From Planctomycetota bacterium (GTDB taxonomy: Bacteria; Planctomycetota; UBA1135; GCA-002686595), in assembly GCA_020638855.1 (NCBI GenBank), contig JACKHT010000001.1, positions 124,001-188,000 on the forward strand: a stretch of 64,000 nucleotides of DNA. The letters are read 5' to 3'. The notes under the pieces were generated by a model. That model was not told the DNA's origin, made no database searches, and was given only the letters and a program-made list of their open reading frames with translations. This document shows, piece after piece, positions 43,999 through 52,439 of this stretch; the first letter of the stretch is position 1, and each line of letters starts with the position of its first letter. Made by a program: the position numbers and the translations under genes.

Positions 43999-45102
43999 AT
44001 GCGTTTGTTCCAATCGATCTTCCTGCCCGGTTCCCTGGCCCTGCTCGCCCCCCTGGCCCAACCCCTTGTTTCGGAAGGGGTGACCCTCAAGACCCAATAC
44101 GCAGGTCTGCAAAAGATGCACGTCGAGCGGGACGTGGCCCTGAGCATCAAGACTACGGTCATGGAAATCGAGGTCGACGGTGAGCCCATGGATCGACCCG
44201 GCCGCGGGATGGGTGACATCAACGTCAAAACCCACCAGGCGCACATGGATGACTTCTTGACCGTGACCGATGGGGTTCCGACCCACGTCAAGCGCACCTT
44301 TGGAGCGCTTTCGGCCAGCCGCGAGACCGAAGAAGGCGAAGTCGAGATGCCCAAGAACCCGGCCATGCCCGCCGAAGGTTTGGTGGTCGACATCCAAGTC
44401 CAGGAAGACGGCTCCCAGAAGATCACCGTGGACGAGGGCGAAGCCCCGGACAACGAAAAGTTCCTGGAACACCAGCCTCTGGAGTTTGCGCTCGACGGCT
44501 TGCTGCCGCCGGAAGCCGTGGAAGTGGATGCCAAGTGGGAACTGGACAACGAAGTCATCCGCCGTGCCCTGGGCGACTTGATGCCCGCGCCGGGCCCGCG
44601 CCCCGAGGGGGAAGGCCGTGGCCGCCGTCGCGACGACTCGGCTCGGCAAGACGGTCCGCCCCGTGGTCGGCGCGGCATGGGTGGCGGTGGCAACATCGGT
44701 CGCTTCCTACAAGAGGCCGAATGGACCGGGGAAGCCACGTTGATCAGCATCGACAAGGAATACGAAGGCGAAGTGTGCGCCGTGATCGAAATCAAACTGG
44801 AAGCCGAAGGCGATTTGCCTGAGAACCCCATGGGCGGTCGCGGCAAACGCGGCGGGGACCGCATGGTGAACCCCGCGACGGCCACCGCCAGCGCTCCGAT
44901 CGAAGGCGATGCCTCCGTTGAGGTCAAAGGCAAGCTCTACTTCTCGATGAAGAACCACCACCCTGTGGCCTTGAAACTCGAGGGCAAACTGGAGACTTCC
45001 GAATCCAACACTTCCGAGCGCGGGGAACGTACGATTTCCATGCACGTGGAACGGGAAGGCACCTTCCAAGTCGAGTACAGCTACAAGCACGAGACTCGCT
45101 AG
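43999..45102 (+). CDS. secreted protein of unknown function
   Basis: The 367-residue protein has an N-terminal hydrophobic signal (LFQSIFLPGSLALLAPLAQ). The mature part is beta-rich (DVALSIKTTVMEIEVDG, TKLYFSMKN-like strands) with a central Arg/Gly/Asp-rich low-complexity stretch (about 190-235) and no recognisable catalytic motif. Most negatively charged residues cluster in the first half. A GGAG just upstream supports ATG 43999, and a possible TTGACG box lies about 125 nt upstream. It stands alone between rsmE and radC, ending at a very strong hairpin. I do not recognise a family. Confidence 0.55.
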   Translation: MRLFQSIFLPGSLALLAPLAQPLVSEGVTLKTQYAGLQKMHVERDVALSIKTTVMEIEVDGEPMDRPGRGMGDINVKTHQAHMDDFLTVTDGVPTHVKRTFGALSASRETEEGEVEMPKNPAMPAEGLVVDIQVQEDGSQKITVDEGEAPDNEKFLEHQPLEFALDGLLPPEAVEVDAKWELDNEVIRRALGDLMPAPGPRPEGEGRGRRRDDSARQDGPPRGRRGMGGGGNIGRFLQEAEWTGEATLISIDKEYEGEVCAVIEIKLEAEGDLPENPMGGRGKRGGDRMVNPATATASAPIEGDASVEVKGKLYFSMKNHHPVALKLEGKLETSESNTSERGERTISMHVEREGTFQVEYSYKHETR

Positions 45103-45160
45103 TCGACGGATCCTTGCACCCACCCCACCGCAAGGCTGGCCTGGGGTGAATCAAGGCAAC

Positions 45161-45205
45161 CTGCGCGGCGCGCCCGTTCCCCTCGGAACCGGCGCGCCGC
45201 CGCAG
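45161..45205. terminator. strong bidirectional terminator hairpin
   Basis: Nested complementary segments pair CTGC/GCAG, then a perfect 10-bp GC-rich stem (45165-45174 with 45191-45200), then GTTCC/GGAAC around a CCTC loop. This gives about 19 bp in total between two convergent genes. Confidence 0.75.
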
Positions 45206-45212
45206 TTAAGGG

Positions 45213-45902
45213 TTAAGGGCTCGCACCGGTTTCTGCGGCCCAGTGCGCACCCTCTTCGAAGTCCATGCACTCGCGCAACGAACGCCAGGCCAAATGGCCG
45301 CATATGATGTGATCCAACACCGGAATCCCGAGCAGTCGCCCCGCGCGAACCAAGCGCCGGGTCACGTCGCGGTCCGCTTGGCTCGGCTCGGGATCCCCGG
45401 AGGGATGGTTGTGAACCACCAAGATCGAAGCCGCAGACGCGACGATCGCCGGTGCAAAGACCTCGCGTGGATGAACCAGGGACGAGGTCAAAGTTCCTTT
45501 GGAAACTTCATGCAGCCCCTGCAATCGGTTCTGCACATCGAGCACCAAGACGAGGAATCGTTCCCGATTGCAGCCGCGCAGGTACGGTTGAAGATACACG
45601 TGCACGTCCTGTGCCTTGCGCAGCAGAGGTCGCTTCGGATGCCGCTCCCTTTCCACGGCCCGACCCAAGGCAAAGGCGGCTTGGACGCGCTTGGCTTCGG
45701 GCAGAGTCAGTCCTGCCAAGCCCTGCAGCTCTTCCAACGAGAACCGCGCCAGCCGCGCCAACGGAACCGTTTGCAGCAAAGTGCGTACACGCGTCCAGCG
45801 CTCTTGCCCGCGGGCCAACAACGCAGCCAAGGGCCCCTCCCAGATCCGTTGGCTTGGAATTTCGAGACCCAAAGACTCGTTTTCAAAATCGATTTCCTGC
45901 AC
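45213..45902 (-). CDS. radC: RadC-family JAB-domain protein
   Basis: The 229-residue protein has the RadC layout: an N-terminal helix-hairpin-helix-like segment (EELQGLAGLTLPEAKRV) and a C-terminal JAB/MPN metalloprotease-like domain. Its JAMM-type motif is HNHPSGDPEPSQAD, preceded by VHPREVFAPAIVASAASILVV and followed by VLDHIICG. RadC proteins were once linked to DNA repair; their true role is unclear. The start is GTG 45902. The upstream 415 bases hold a possible structured RNA. Confidence 0.88.
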   Translation of the reverse strand: MQEIDFENESLGLEIPSQRIWEGPLAALLARGQERWTRVRTLLQTVPLARLARFSLEELQGLAGLTLPEAKRVQAAFALGRAVERERHPKRPLLRKAQDVHVYLQPYLRGCNRERFLVLVLDVQNRLQGLHEVSKGTLTSSLVHPREVFAPAIVASAASILVVHNHPSGDPEPSQADRDVTRRLVRAGRLLGIPVLDHIICGHLAWRSLRECMDFEEGAHWAAETGASP

Positions 45903-45929
45903 ACCCTAAGGACCTATCCAAGCCCCCGC

Positions 45930-46260
45930 GAGTGACAGGGCTGCACGATCTTTTTGCGCCCGAACTTGCCAAGGTCGGGAATTGCCAAACAACCTCTAAG
46001 GTTTCCCATGGATTTGGGTTCACAACCTTCGAGCCGAGGTCGATCGTTCTCTTTGGAGTCCTTCGGGACTTCGTGCGAAGCTAGGAGAACCTTTGAGAGC
46101 CCCTGCAACACCACCCACCCGCTCCTGGGGATTTGGATCGCTTCGGCGATCACGGTGCCTCGGCACCGTAGCGGATGATTGGCGAGGCCGGGGGTACTGC
46201 ATCCAGGGTAGGAGTGCCCCGCGATGCACGATGGGGAGCTAGACCCCTGAGTCGGACAAC
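45930..46260 (+). ncRNA. candidate structured RNA in the radC upstream gap
   Basis: The 415 bases between radC and the YkgJ gene (45903-46317) contain no credible coding frame but unusually dense hairpins. There are AGTCC-TTCG-GGACT within a GTTCTC/GAGAAC enclosing stem (46046-46090), GATCGC-TTCG-GCGATC (46136-46151), directly followed by ACGGTGC-CTCG-GCACCGT (46152-46169), and a nested GGGGT/ACCCC plus TGCATC/GATGCA arm (about 46190-46248). UUCG tetraloops appear in sense on the plus strand, so I assign that strand. It does not match the tRNA, tmRNA, RNase P RNA, SRP or 6S motifs I know. A long radC leader on the minus strand is an alternative. The ends are approximate. Confidence 0.45.
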
Positions 46261-46282
46261 CCATGGATGGAGGTCCGGAATC

Positions 46283-46314
46283 GCGGGCGATCAGGCGGGA
46301 GCTTGGTCGCCCGC
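46283..46314. terminator. hairpin downstream of the YkgJ-like gene
   Basis: A 10-bp stem with one G-U pair (46283-46292 with 46305-46314) and a 12-nt loop starts 3 nt past the YkgJ stop. It may also end the candidate RNA on the plus strand. Confidence 0.6.
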
Positions 46315-46317
46315 TCT

Positions 46318-47151
46318 CTATTCCACGGTTCCGCGCCGCCCGTAAGCCTGGACCAGCGCGGGAAAGCGCGAGTAGACACGATCGTAGCCGTGCTCCGCCT
46401 CGATGGCCCGTACTCGCTTGAGGTAGCGCTCGTGCAATTCGAACAAAGCGTCTTCCTTGGACTCATCGCAGAAATAGGTCCGGCAGGCGAGCGGCCGACC
46501 CGCGCGGGCGGTGCAACGACCGGCCACGTGGTAGGGACAGCGTCCTTCCGCCTCGGGCTCGGGCAGCTCAGGATGCTCGGCCAAGGCCAAGTCCGTTTCT
46601 AAGCCACCGGCAAACAATTCGTGCCCGGCCTCCTCGAACCGACAACACAGCCCGCTGAGCGAACAACGGGGCTGCAGGGCATCCAGCTCGAGTTGCAATT
46701 CTTCGTACAGCCCACGCAACGCTTGCATAGCGCGCTCCCGCTGCTCCGCGCGCGGTTCGGGGGTGATGCCCGGACACACCTGGCGCGCCCGTTCGAACCC
46801 GGCACCGTCCTCCAAAACGCTGGGCCAGTAGGGAAAATCGCGGCAGTGCTTGGGTCGCGCTTCGTAGACGCTGCAATCGTTGTTGCCCAAGAGCAATCGG
46901 CAACGGTCGGCTTGACCGCCCGGCAGCTCGCGCAAGGCCAAGCGCAATTCCCCCGTCCGGGGATCGGGCACCCAGCGGGTGTGTTCGCGGACAAAGCCTT
47001 CTTGCCCCATGCTGAGGGCCTCCGCCAGGGGTAGCAGATCCTCGGGCCGCAGCCAGACGTACCCCGCCCCCACCCGACAACAGCGGCCGCTGCGTTGGCA
47101 AGCGAAGCGGAAGGGCACCACACCCTCCAAGCCCGGATCCGGTCGGTCCAT
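46318..47151 (-). CDS. YkgJ-family cysteine-cluster protein (duplicated cluster)
   Basis: The 277-residue protein has the YkgJ/CxxCxxCC pattern typical of putative zinc- or iron-chelating proteins. A first cluster sits near residue 18 (CQRSGRCC) with CSVYEARPKHCRDFP following. A second, similar cluster is found after residue 160 (CSLSGLCC), with CPYHVAGRC and RPLACRTYFCDES. The two halves look like an internal duplication. It starts 1 nt after the kinase stop, so the pair forms one transcription unit. Metal identity and role are unknown. Confidence 0.75.
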   Translation of the reverse strand: MDRPDPGLEGVVPFRFACQRSGRCCRVGAGYVWLRPEDLLPLAEALSMGQEGFVREHTRWVPDPRTGELRLALRELPGGQADRCRLLLGNNDCSVYEARPKHCRDFPYWPSVLEDGAGFERARQVCPGITPEPRAEQRERAMQALRGLYEELQLELDALQPRCSLSGLCCRFEEAGHELFAGGLETDLALAEHPELPEPEAEGRCPYHVAGRCTARAGRPLACRTYFCDESKEDALFELHERYLKRVRAIEAEHGYDRVYSRFPALVQAYGRRGTVE

Positions 47152-47152
47152 G

Positions 47153-48235
47153 TTAGGGGCGTCGACGTTTGGCTTGGGGCCGCGTCGGGGGGCTTGGGCT
47201 CTTCCGGCTGGGCGTGCCTTGGGTGTAATCCAATCGGCGACTGCCCTCCAACTGGCCTTCGACCTCTTCGATCAGCTCGGCGTAGGACTGGAAACGCACG
47301 CCAGCCTCCTTGTCGAGCATCTTCTCAATGAAGTACTGGAGCTGCGGCGAAAGGTGCCGGCCTTTGAGCTCGGGGCTCTGGAAGCGCTCCATCACGTGTT
47401 GACGCAGGACTTCTTCGCTGCCGTTGCCCTCAAAGGGCAGGCGCCCGATGGTCATTTGGAACAGGGTCACACCGAGGCTGTAGATGTCGCTGCGTACGTC
47501 GGCTCCCGCCCCTCCCAAGGCCTGCTCGGGGGAAAGGTATTCGACCGTTCCAACGGCCAGCCCCTCGCGGCAGGCTTCGTCCTGGACCGCGCAGAAGCCC
47601 AAATCGATTAATTTCACCCGGCCCTCTTCGGTGACCATGATGTTGCCCGGCTTCACATCTCGGTGGACTAGGTCCGCTTGAGCCAGGTACTGAAGCGCTT
47701 GGGCCACCTGCACCAAAAGGGCCAGGGCTTCGTCCTCTTGGAAAACCCCCTGACGATCGAGGATGTCCTGCAGGGTTTCTCCCTCGACGTACTCGAGCTT
47801 GCTGAAGATGACCTCGCCGTAGCGAGCGACTCCATAGCCTTCGACCAAGCCCGGATGGCGCAGAAGGGCCAAGCGCTTGCCCTCCTCGACGAATCCTTTG
47901 AGCGTGGCCTTCTGTCGCATGGCCACGGGGCCCAGCACCTTCAGCACCATGGTCTGCCCGGTCTTGAGTTCCTTGACCCGGAACACTTCGGAGGTGCCAC
48001 CCCGGCCCAGACAGGGTCCCACTTCAAAGCCAGGAATGCGGGGATATTGACCCGCTTTGGTCTCCACCAACCATGCGCAGTACTCGGGGGAAAATGGGGT
48101 TTCGTTCGCCATGGCGTCCGCCAACCCAAGGCCCCGTTCCATGGCTTGCGCCACGCGCTGAGCACCCTCTCTGCCCAAGTAGCCGCGATGCACCAACAGG
48201 GCCAATAGATGCAGCGATTCGTTGGGTTGGGTCAT
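47153..48235 (-). CDS. Hanks-type Ser/Thr protein kinase
   Basis: The 360-residue kinase has a short helical N-terminal segment (about 1-60). The full catalytic domain follows: Gly-rich loop LGRGGTSEVF, Lys in MVLKVLG, catalytic loop HRDVKPGN, metal site DLG (instead of DFG), GTVEYLSPEQ in the activation segment, and DIYSLGVTLFQM. The C-terminal tail is basic and Pro-rich. No membrane helix is seen, so the kinase is cytosolic, unlike many planctomycete PknB types. ATG 48235 is chosen because the frame before it is non-conserved. It is cotranscribed with the YkgJ-like gene and divergent from the Clp-like gene. It could provide the phosphothreonine read by FHA proteins; that link is inference. 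Confidence 0.9.
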   Translation of the reverse strand: MTQPNESLHLLALLVHRGYLGREGAQRVAQAMERGLGLADAMANETPFSPEYCAWLVETKAGQYPRIPGFEVGPCLGRGGTSEVFRVKELKTGQTMVLKVLGPVAMRQKATLKGFVEEGKRLALLRHPGLVEGYGVARYGEVIFSKLEYVEGETLQDILDRQGVFQEDEALALLVQVAQALQYLAQADLVHRDVKPGNIMVTEEGRVKLIDLGFCAVQDEACREGLAVGTVEYLSPEQALGGAGADVRSDIYSLGVTLFQMTIGRLPFEGNGSEEVLRQHVMERFQSPELKGRHLSPQLQYFIEKMLDKEAGVRFQSYAELIEEVEGQLEGSRRLDYTQGTPSRKSPSPPTRPQAKRRRP

Positions 48236-48401
48236 GGGGTGTGGCCTGCGAACTTGGCGACTTCCAGTGTAGACCGCAAATGGAGAACGGAACACCGTCC
48301 GTGGCCCGATGCGGGAGATTTTCGCTCTGTTCCGCCGCTTTCAGGGCTGTTTCCCTGTCTGGAATCAAGATGGGCTTCGCGCTGGTCCGATGGGTCGCTC
48401 T

Positions 48402-49751
48402 ATGGACGGGACATCCCGTCTCATCCTTCCTCTTAGGTCCCCACCTCCCAGGCTCGCCCCCTCCCCGCCCGTGGATTCCGTTCGCCAACACAGCGTCTTT
48501 CGCTATTTCGATCTCGCCGATTCCTTCGTCGAGATTCTGATTGCCGATCCTCGCTCGCTCACCTTGGCCGGCAAGCCGGGCCTGGACAAAGCTGGCTACC
48601 GGCGGCTGGTGATCGGAGCCTGCATGCCCGAGTTCCGGGAAAATGTTTCCCAGTCCATCGAGACCCTGTTTCCCGACGATCCGTTGATGGTCGAGGACAT
48701 CCTCTACCAACTGTGCGTCGAGGTGAACCCCTGCCTGAGCATCCACGAAGTGCGGCTTTTGTCGGCGGCTTCGGGCGAGGACACGGCCCGTTCGCATCCC
48801 TCCCCTGCCGCCCCGGGCCGCGACCTAGCCGACCGGGTGCGCGGGCTGGAAGCGCGCTTGCAACGCATCGTGCTCGGCCAGGACCAAGCCGTTCGAACGG
48901 CCGCACGGGCCATGACCCGGGCAGCCATGGGCCTGGGCCACGACCATCGACCGCTGGCCTCGCTCATGTTCACCGGTCAGACCGGAACCGGCAAAACCGA
49001 ATTGGCCCGGGCCTTGTCCCAGGAGCTGATGGGACCCGGTTCGTTGGTCCGCATCGACTGCTCGGAATATGCGGGTGCCCATGAGTACGCCAAGCTCATC
49101 GGAGCGCCCCCGGGATTCGTGGGGCACGAGGATGGGGGCCAACTGACCGATGCCCTGCGCAGCAACCCACATCGCGTCGTGCTGTTCGACGAAGTCGAGA
49201 AAGCGCATCCGAAGCTCCACCACCTTTTGCTGCAAGTCTTGGAAGAAGGGGCACTCACCGACGGCAAGGGTCGTCGCGTGGGATTCGAGCATGCGATTGT
49301 GATTTTGACCTCCAACGTGGGGGCCCAAGAGACCTCTCGGCGGAGCAAGGCCTTGGGTTTCGAGCGCAACCACACCTTGGGTGATGCGGCCATGCGCGAA
49401 ATCACCGAACAGGCCCTCGAAGCCACCTTCCAGCCGGAGTTTTTGGGGCGCTTGGACGAAACGGTGCTCTTCGCCAACCTCGATGCAGCGACCATGGAAC
49501 GGATCGCCCGGCAGAAGCTCGGCGAGTTGAGCGATCGGGTCTTGCGCCGCGGTTTGCACGTGTCGTTCACCCCCGCCGTGGCCAAGTGGGCCGCACAGCG
49601 AGCCTACAATCCTGCCTATGGCGCCCGCGAGTTGCGCCGAGTGTTGCAGCGCGAAATCGAGCCGTATTTGGTGGATGAGCTGCAAGCAATGGAAGGACCG
49701 GGCAGCATCCGACTGGGTGTTCGGGGCGGCGAATTGCGCAGGGTTGCCTGA
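48402..49751 (+). CDS. Clp/ClpB-type AAA ATPase with one D2-like module
   Basis: The protein has an N-terminal helical part and one AAA module of the ClpA/B/C second-domain type: Walker A TGQTGTGKTELARAL, the substrate-loop region GAPPGFVGHEDGGQL, Walker B VVLFDEVEKAHP, sensor LTSNVG, and the small C-terminal domain (YNPAYGARELRRVLQREIEPYL). Double-ring Clp proteins have two AAA modules; this one has a single D2. No IGF/L-type ClpP-docking loop is evident, so a disaggregase or specialised unfoldase is likelier than a ClpP partner. The start is uncertain: ATG 48402 is used, GTG 48471 is closer to the conserved region, and the frame is open to 48309. Confidence 0.8.
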   Translation: MDGTSRLILPLRSPPPRLAPSPPVDSVRQHSVFRYFDLADSFVEILIADPRSLTLAGKPGLDKAGYRRLVIGACMPEFRENVSQSIETLFPDDPLMVEDILYQLCVEVNPCLSIHEVRLLSAASGEDTARSHPSPAAPGRDLADRVRGLEARLQRIVLGQDQAVRTAARAMTRAAMGLGHDHRPLASLMFTGQTGTGKTELARALSQELMGPGSLVRIDCSEYAGAHEYAKLIGAPPGFVGHEDGGQLTDALRSNPHRVVLFDEVEKAHPKLHHLLLQVLEEGALTDGKGRRVGFEHAIVILTSNVGAQETSRRSKALGFERNHTLGDAAMREITEQALEATFQPEFLGRLDETVLFANLDAATMERIARQKLGELSDRVLRRGLHVSFTPAVAKWAAQRAYNPAYGARELRRVLQREIEPYLVDELQAMEGPGSIRLGVRGGELRRVA

Positions 49752-49898
49752 TCCAAGCGGCGCGAACCCTTCCGTTTGCGCGAAGGTAACGGTGCGACGG
49801 GGCTCGCGCATTTCCAAGTTGTCATCGCGATCTCGCCCACACTTTGGGCCCAAGTGGCAGAGTGGTGTTGCTGATCTCTCTTGCCACATGGAGGCCCT

Positions 49899-52217
49899 AT
49901 GCAGCGCATCCTTTCGACCCTCGGAGTCTTTGCTCTGAGCTTGCCTTGGCTCCCGTCCCCTGCCCTGGGGCAACAAGGCGCCACCAAACTGATCGCATGG
50001 AACGACCTAGGCATGCACTGCCTGGACCCCGACTTTTCGATCTTCTCCATCCTCCCCCCTTTCAACACCATCAACGTGCAGTTGGTGCGTGGCGGTTTGT
50101 TGGTCACGAACCCTGCGGGAATCGATGTGACCTACCAAGCGCGGGCCGACCTGACTGGCTCGATCAACAAGAGCTCGATCGGGAAGACCAACTTCTGGAC
50201 CTATGCTCAGGCTTTGTTCGGGGTGGCTTTGCCCCCCGACACCGGGTTGTCGGGCTTCTCGATGCCAGGCCCCAACAACACGCCCCAGGACGCTGAATAC
50301 GTGGCCGCGTGGAATTGGTTCCACGCCGAAGGCGTGCCGTTCACGCCTATCGACGATGCCATGCAGCCGAACCCCTACTCGCTGCTCAAGTGGGAAGCGC
50401 GCGATAGTGGTGGCAACCTGATCGCTTCGACCATAGCCAGCGTGCCCAACTCCAAGGAAATGGAGTGCTCGCGCTGCCATGCCTCGGGAACGAACCCCGC
50501 CACGCGGCCTTCGATGGGCTGGGTGCACGACCCGAATCCGCTCAAGGACGACCGCTACAACATCCTGCGCTTGCACGACGACCTGCAGGCGGGTTCGGCG
50601 GTCTACCAGAACGCGCTGGTCACGGTGGGCTACGACCCCGCCGGGCTGGAAGCCACGGTTCGCAACCAGGCCACTCCGGTTTTGTGCGCGCGCTGTCACC
50701 CGTCCAACGCCTTGCCCGGCTCGGGTTTGGCTTCGGTGACTCCCATGACCCAAGCCATGCACAGTGGGCACGCCCAAGTGCTGGATTCGATGGGTGATTC
50801 GCTCAACCAAGCGGTCGGGCGCGCGTCGTGCTATGCCTGCCACCCTGGGGATGTGACCCAGTGCCTACGCGGAGCGATGGGCAAAGCCATCGGCGCGGAC
50901 GGTCACTTGGCCATGGACTGCCAGGGCTGCCACGGGACCATGGCCGACGTGGGCTCGCCGACGCGCCAAGGTTGGTTCGAAGAACCCAACTGCCAGGCAT
51001 GCCACGCCGGCTCCGCCACCCAGAACCCAGGGCAGATCCGCTACACCAGCGTGTTCGATGCTTTGGGCAACATGCGCGTTCCGACCACGGACCTGTTTGC
51101 GACCGATCCCAATACGCCCGCCGCAGGGTTCTCGCTGTTCCGTTTCTCGACGGGCCACGGCAACCTGCAGTGCTCGGCTTGCCACGGGCCGCCCCACGCG
51201 ATTTATCCCACCAGCGAAGTCAACGACAACCTGCAGAGCATCGTGCTGCAAGGCCACGAAGGAACCCTGCAGGAATGCAGCGCGTGCCACACCTCGTTGT
51301 CTTCGGCTCAACGGGTGCAGGGCCCGCACGGCATGCACCCATCGAATTCGAGCTGGGTCAACGGACAGCACGGGGATTGGGTGGAAAGCCACGGCAGCAC
51401 GTCTTGCCGGGAATGCCACGGAAGCGATGCCCGCGGAAGCGTGCTTTCGGAAGCCAAAACCGACCGCTCCTACAACACGACTTACGGCACCAAGCAGCTG
51501 TACCGCGGCTACCAGGTCGGCTGTTACAACTGCCACGACGGCCCGGGTACCGATGACTCGAACAACAACTCGGCTCCGTCGGTGCAGTCGTTCGCGGTCC
51601 AAACCCCCAACGACGAGCCCCTGCCGATCCAAATGTTGGGGTCTGACCCCAACAACACGCCGCTGGTGTACAAGATCATCCAACAACCCCAGCACGGCAC
51701 CGTGGGTTGGTCCGGATCGACCGCGACCTACTTCCCGAAGGCGGGCTACGTGGGCGGCGACTCGTTCCAGTACGCAGCTTGGGATGGCGAAGCCCAATCG
51801 CCCCGGGGGACCATCCAGGTCCAAGTCGATCCGGCCGCGTGCCAAGGAACGATCGAGTACTACGGCTTTGGATGCCCCAGCAGCACCGGGGAAGTTCCCC
51901 GCTTGCTAGTCGAAGGCTGCCCCACCGTGGGTGGCTCGCTCGATCTCACGATCGATCGGGTGCCAGCCAACGTGTGGGTCATGCTGGTCCAAGGCGTCGA
52001 GCGGGACACGCGCGAGTTGTGGTTGGGCTGCGCCCTACGGGTGCGCTCGCCGCTCAACATCACGCTGCTCCAGGCCGACTCCAATGGACGCATCCTGCAT
52101 AGCCTGGGCATGCCCAGCATGGCGGGGCAAACGATCGACGTGCAAGCCTTCGTGATCGACACGGCCTTGGGTACCCGCGGTACCTTCTCGAACGCCGTGG
52201 AAATCCACGTGCCGTGA
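49899..52217 (+). CDS. nine-heme c-type cytochrome with cadherin-like domain
   Basis: The 772-residue protein has a signal peptide ending near SPALGQ. A conserved N-terminal segment (LIAWNDLGMHCLD...ILPPFNTINVQ) is known from multiheme cytochromes of soil and aquatic bacteria. Nine CxxCH heme sites follow (CSRCH, CARCH, CYACH, CQGCH, CQACH, CSACH twice, CRECH, CYNCH). After the last heme is a cadherin/tandem-repeat-like beta domain (GTVGWSGSTATYFPKAGYVGGDSFQYAAWD) and a C-terminal beta-rich part. ATG 49899 is chosen over the upstream TTG because GGAGG sits directly in front. It probably works as a periplasmic or outer-surface electron carrier. Confidence 0.88.
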   Translation: MQRILSTLGVFALSLPWLPSPALGQQGATKLIAWNDLGMHCLDPDFSIFSILPPFNTINVQLVRGGLLVTNPAGIDVTYQARADLTGSINKSSIGKTNFWTYAQALFGVALPPDTGLSGFSMPGPNNTPQDAEYVAAWNWFHAEGVPFTPIDDAMQPNPYSLLKWEARDSGGNLIASTIASVPNSKEMECSRCHASGTNPATRPSMGWVHDPNPLKDDRYNILRLHDDLQAGSAVYQNALVTVGYDPAGLEATVRNQATPVLCARCHPSNALPGSGLASVTPMTQAMHSGHAQVLDSMGDSLNQAVGRASCYACHPGDVTQCLRGAMGKAIGADGHLAMDCQGCHGTMADVGSPTRQGWFEEPNCQACHAGSATQNPGQIRYTSVFDALGNMRVPTTDLFATDPNTPAAGFSLFRFSTGHGNLQCSACHGPPHAIYPTSEVNDNLQSIVLQGHEGTLQECSACHTSLSSAQRVQGPHGMHPSNSSWVNGQHGDWVESHGSTSCRECHGSDARGSVLSEAKTDRSYNTTYGTKQLYRGYQVGCYNCHDGPGTDDSNNNSAPSVQSFAVQTPNDEPLPIQMLGSDPNNTPLVYKIIQQPQHGTVGWSGSTATYFPKAGYVGGDSFQYAAWDGEAQSPRGTIQVQVDPAACQGTIEYYGFGCPSSTGEVPRLLVEGCPTVGGSLDLTIDRVPANVWVMLVQGVERDTRELWLGCALRVRSPLNITLLQADSNGRILHSLGMPSMAGQTIDVQAFVIDTALGTRGTFSNAVEIHVP

Positions 52218-52233
52218 TCGGCATCCCGCGCTG

Positions 52234-52259
52234 GGGACCCGAGCATGGGCTTGGGTCCC
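52234..52259 (+). terminator. terminator hairpin after the nine-heme cytochrome
   Basis: GGGACCC (52234-52240) pairs with GGGTCCC (52253-52259), and flanking CTGG/CCAG bases extend the arms. It lies 17 nt past the stop. Confidence 0.6.
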
Positions 52260-52328
52260 TGGCCCCCAGCGGCTAGGGGTGCTCCGAGAACCCTGGCTGC
52301 GCACCGTTTGTCGGTTGTTGGATTCCAG

Positions 52329-52358
52329 CGAGCCACGCGATCCCGATCGCGTGGCTCG
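52329..52358. repeat. perfect 14-bp palindromic hairpin
   Basis: Bases 52329-52342 are the exact reverse complement of 52345-52358, with only CC between. It lies in a 222-bp gap and is not followed by a U-tract. It could be a second terminator or a dimer-binding operator for the DUF2238 gene 80 nt downstream. Confidence 0.55.
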
Positions 52359-52427
52359 TCTCGTGGAAAGGCGCCAACAAAGCGCGTTTGGATCCAGGCT
52401 CCGCGCTCGGTTCAAGCAATCCGCCGC

Positions 52428-52433
52428 TAGGGT
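52428..52433 (+). promoter_or_regulatory. -10-like hexamer directly upstream of the DUF2238 gene
   Basis: TAGGGT ends 6 nt before ATG 52440; no SD is present. The spacing is the same as for several other genes in the window, but no good -35 is seen. Confidence 0.3.
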
Positions 52434-52439
52434 GGGGCT

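Noticed and set aside
45452..46084. Plus-strand frame of 210 codons crossing from radC antisense into the gap
   Set aside because: It is antisense to a conserved JAB domain and then runs through hairpins; no SD or conserved pattern.
45914..46264. Small frames inside the candidate RNA region on both strands
   Set aside because: They have no SD, no similarity to known families and conflict with the hairpin structure.
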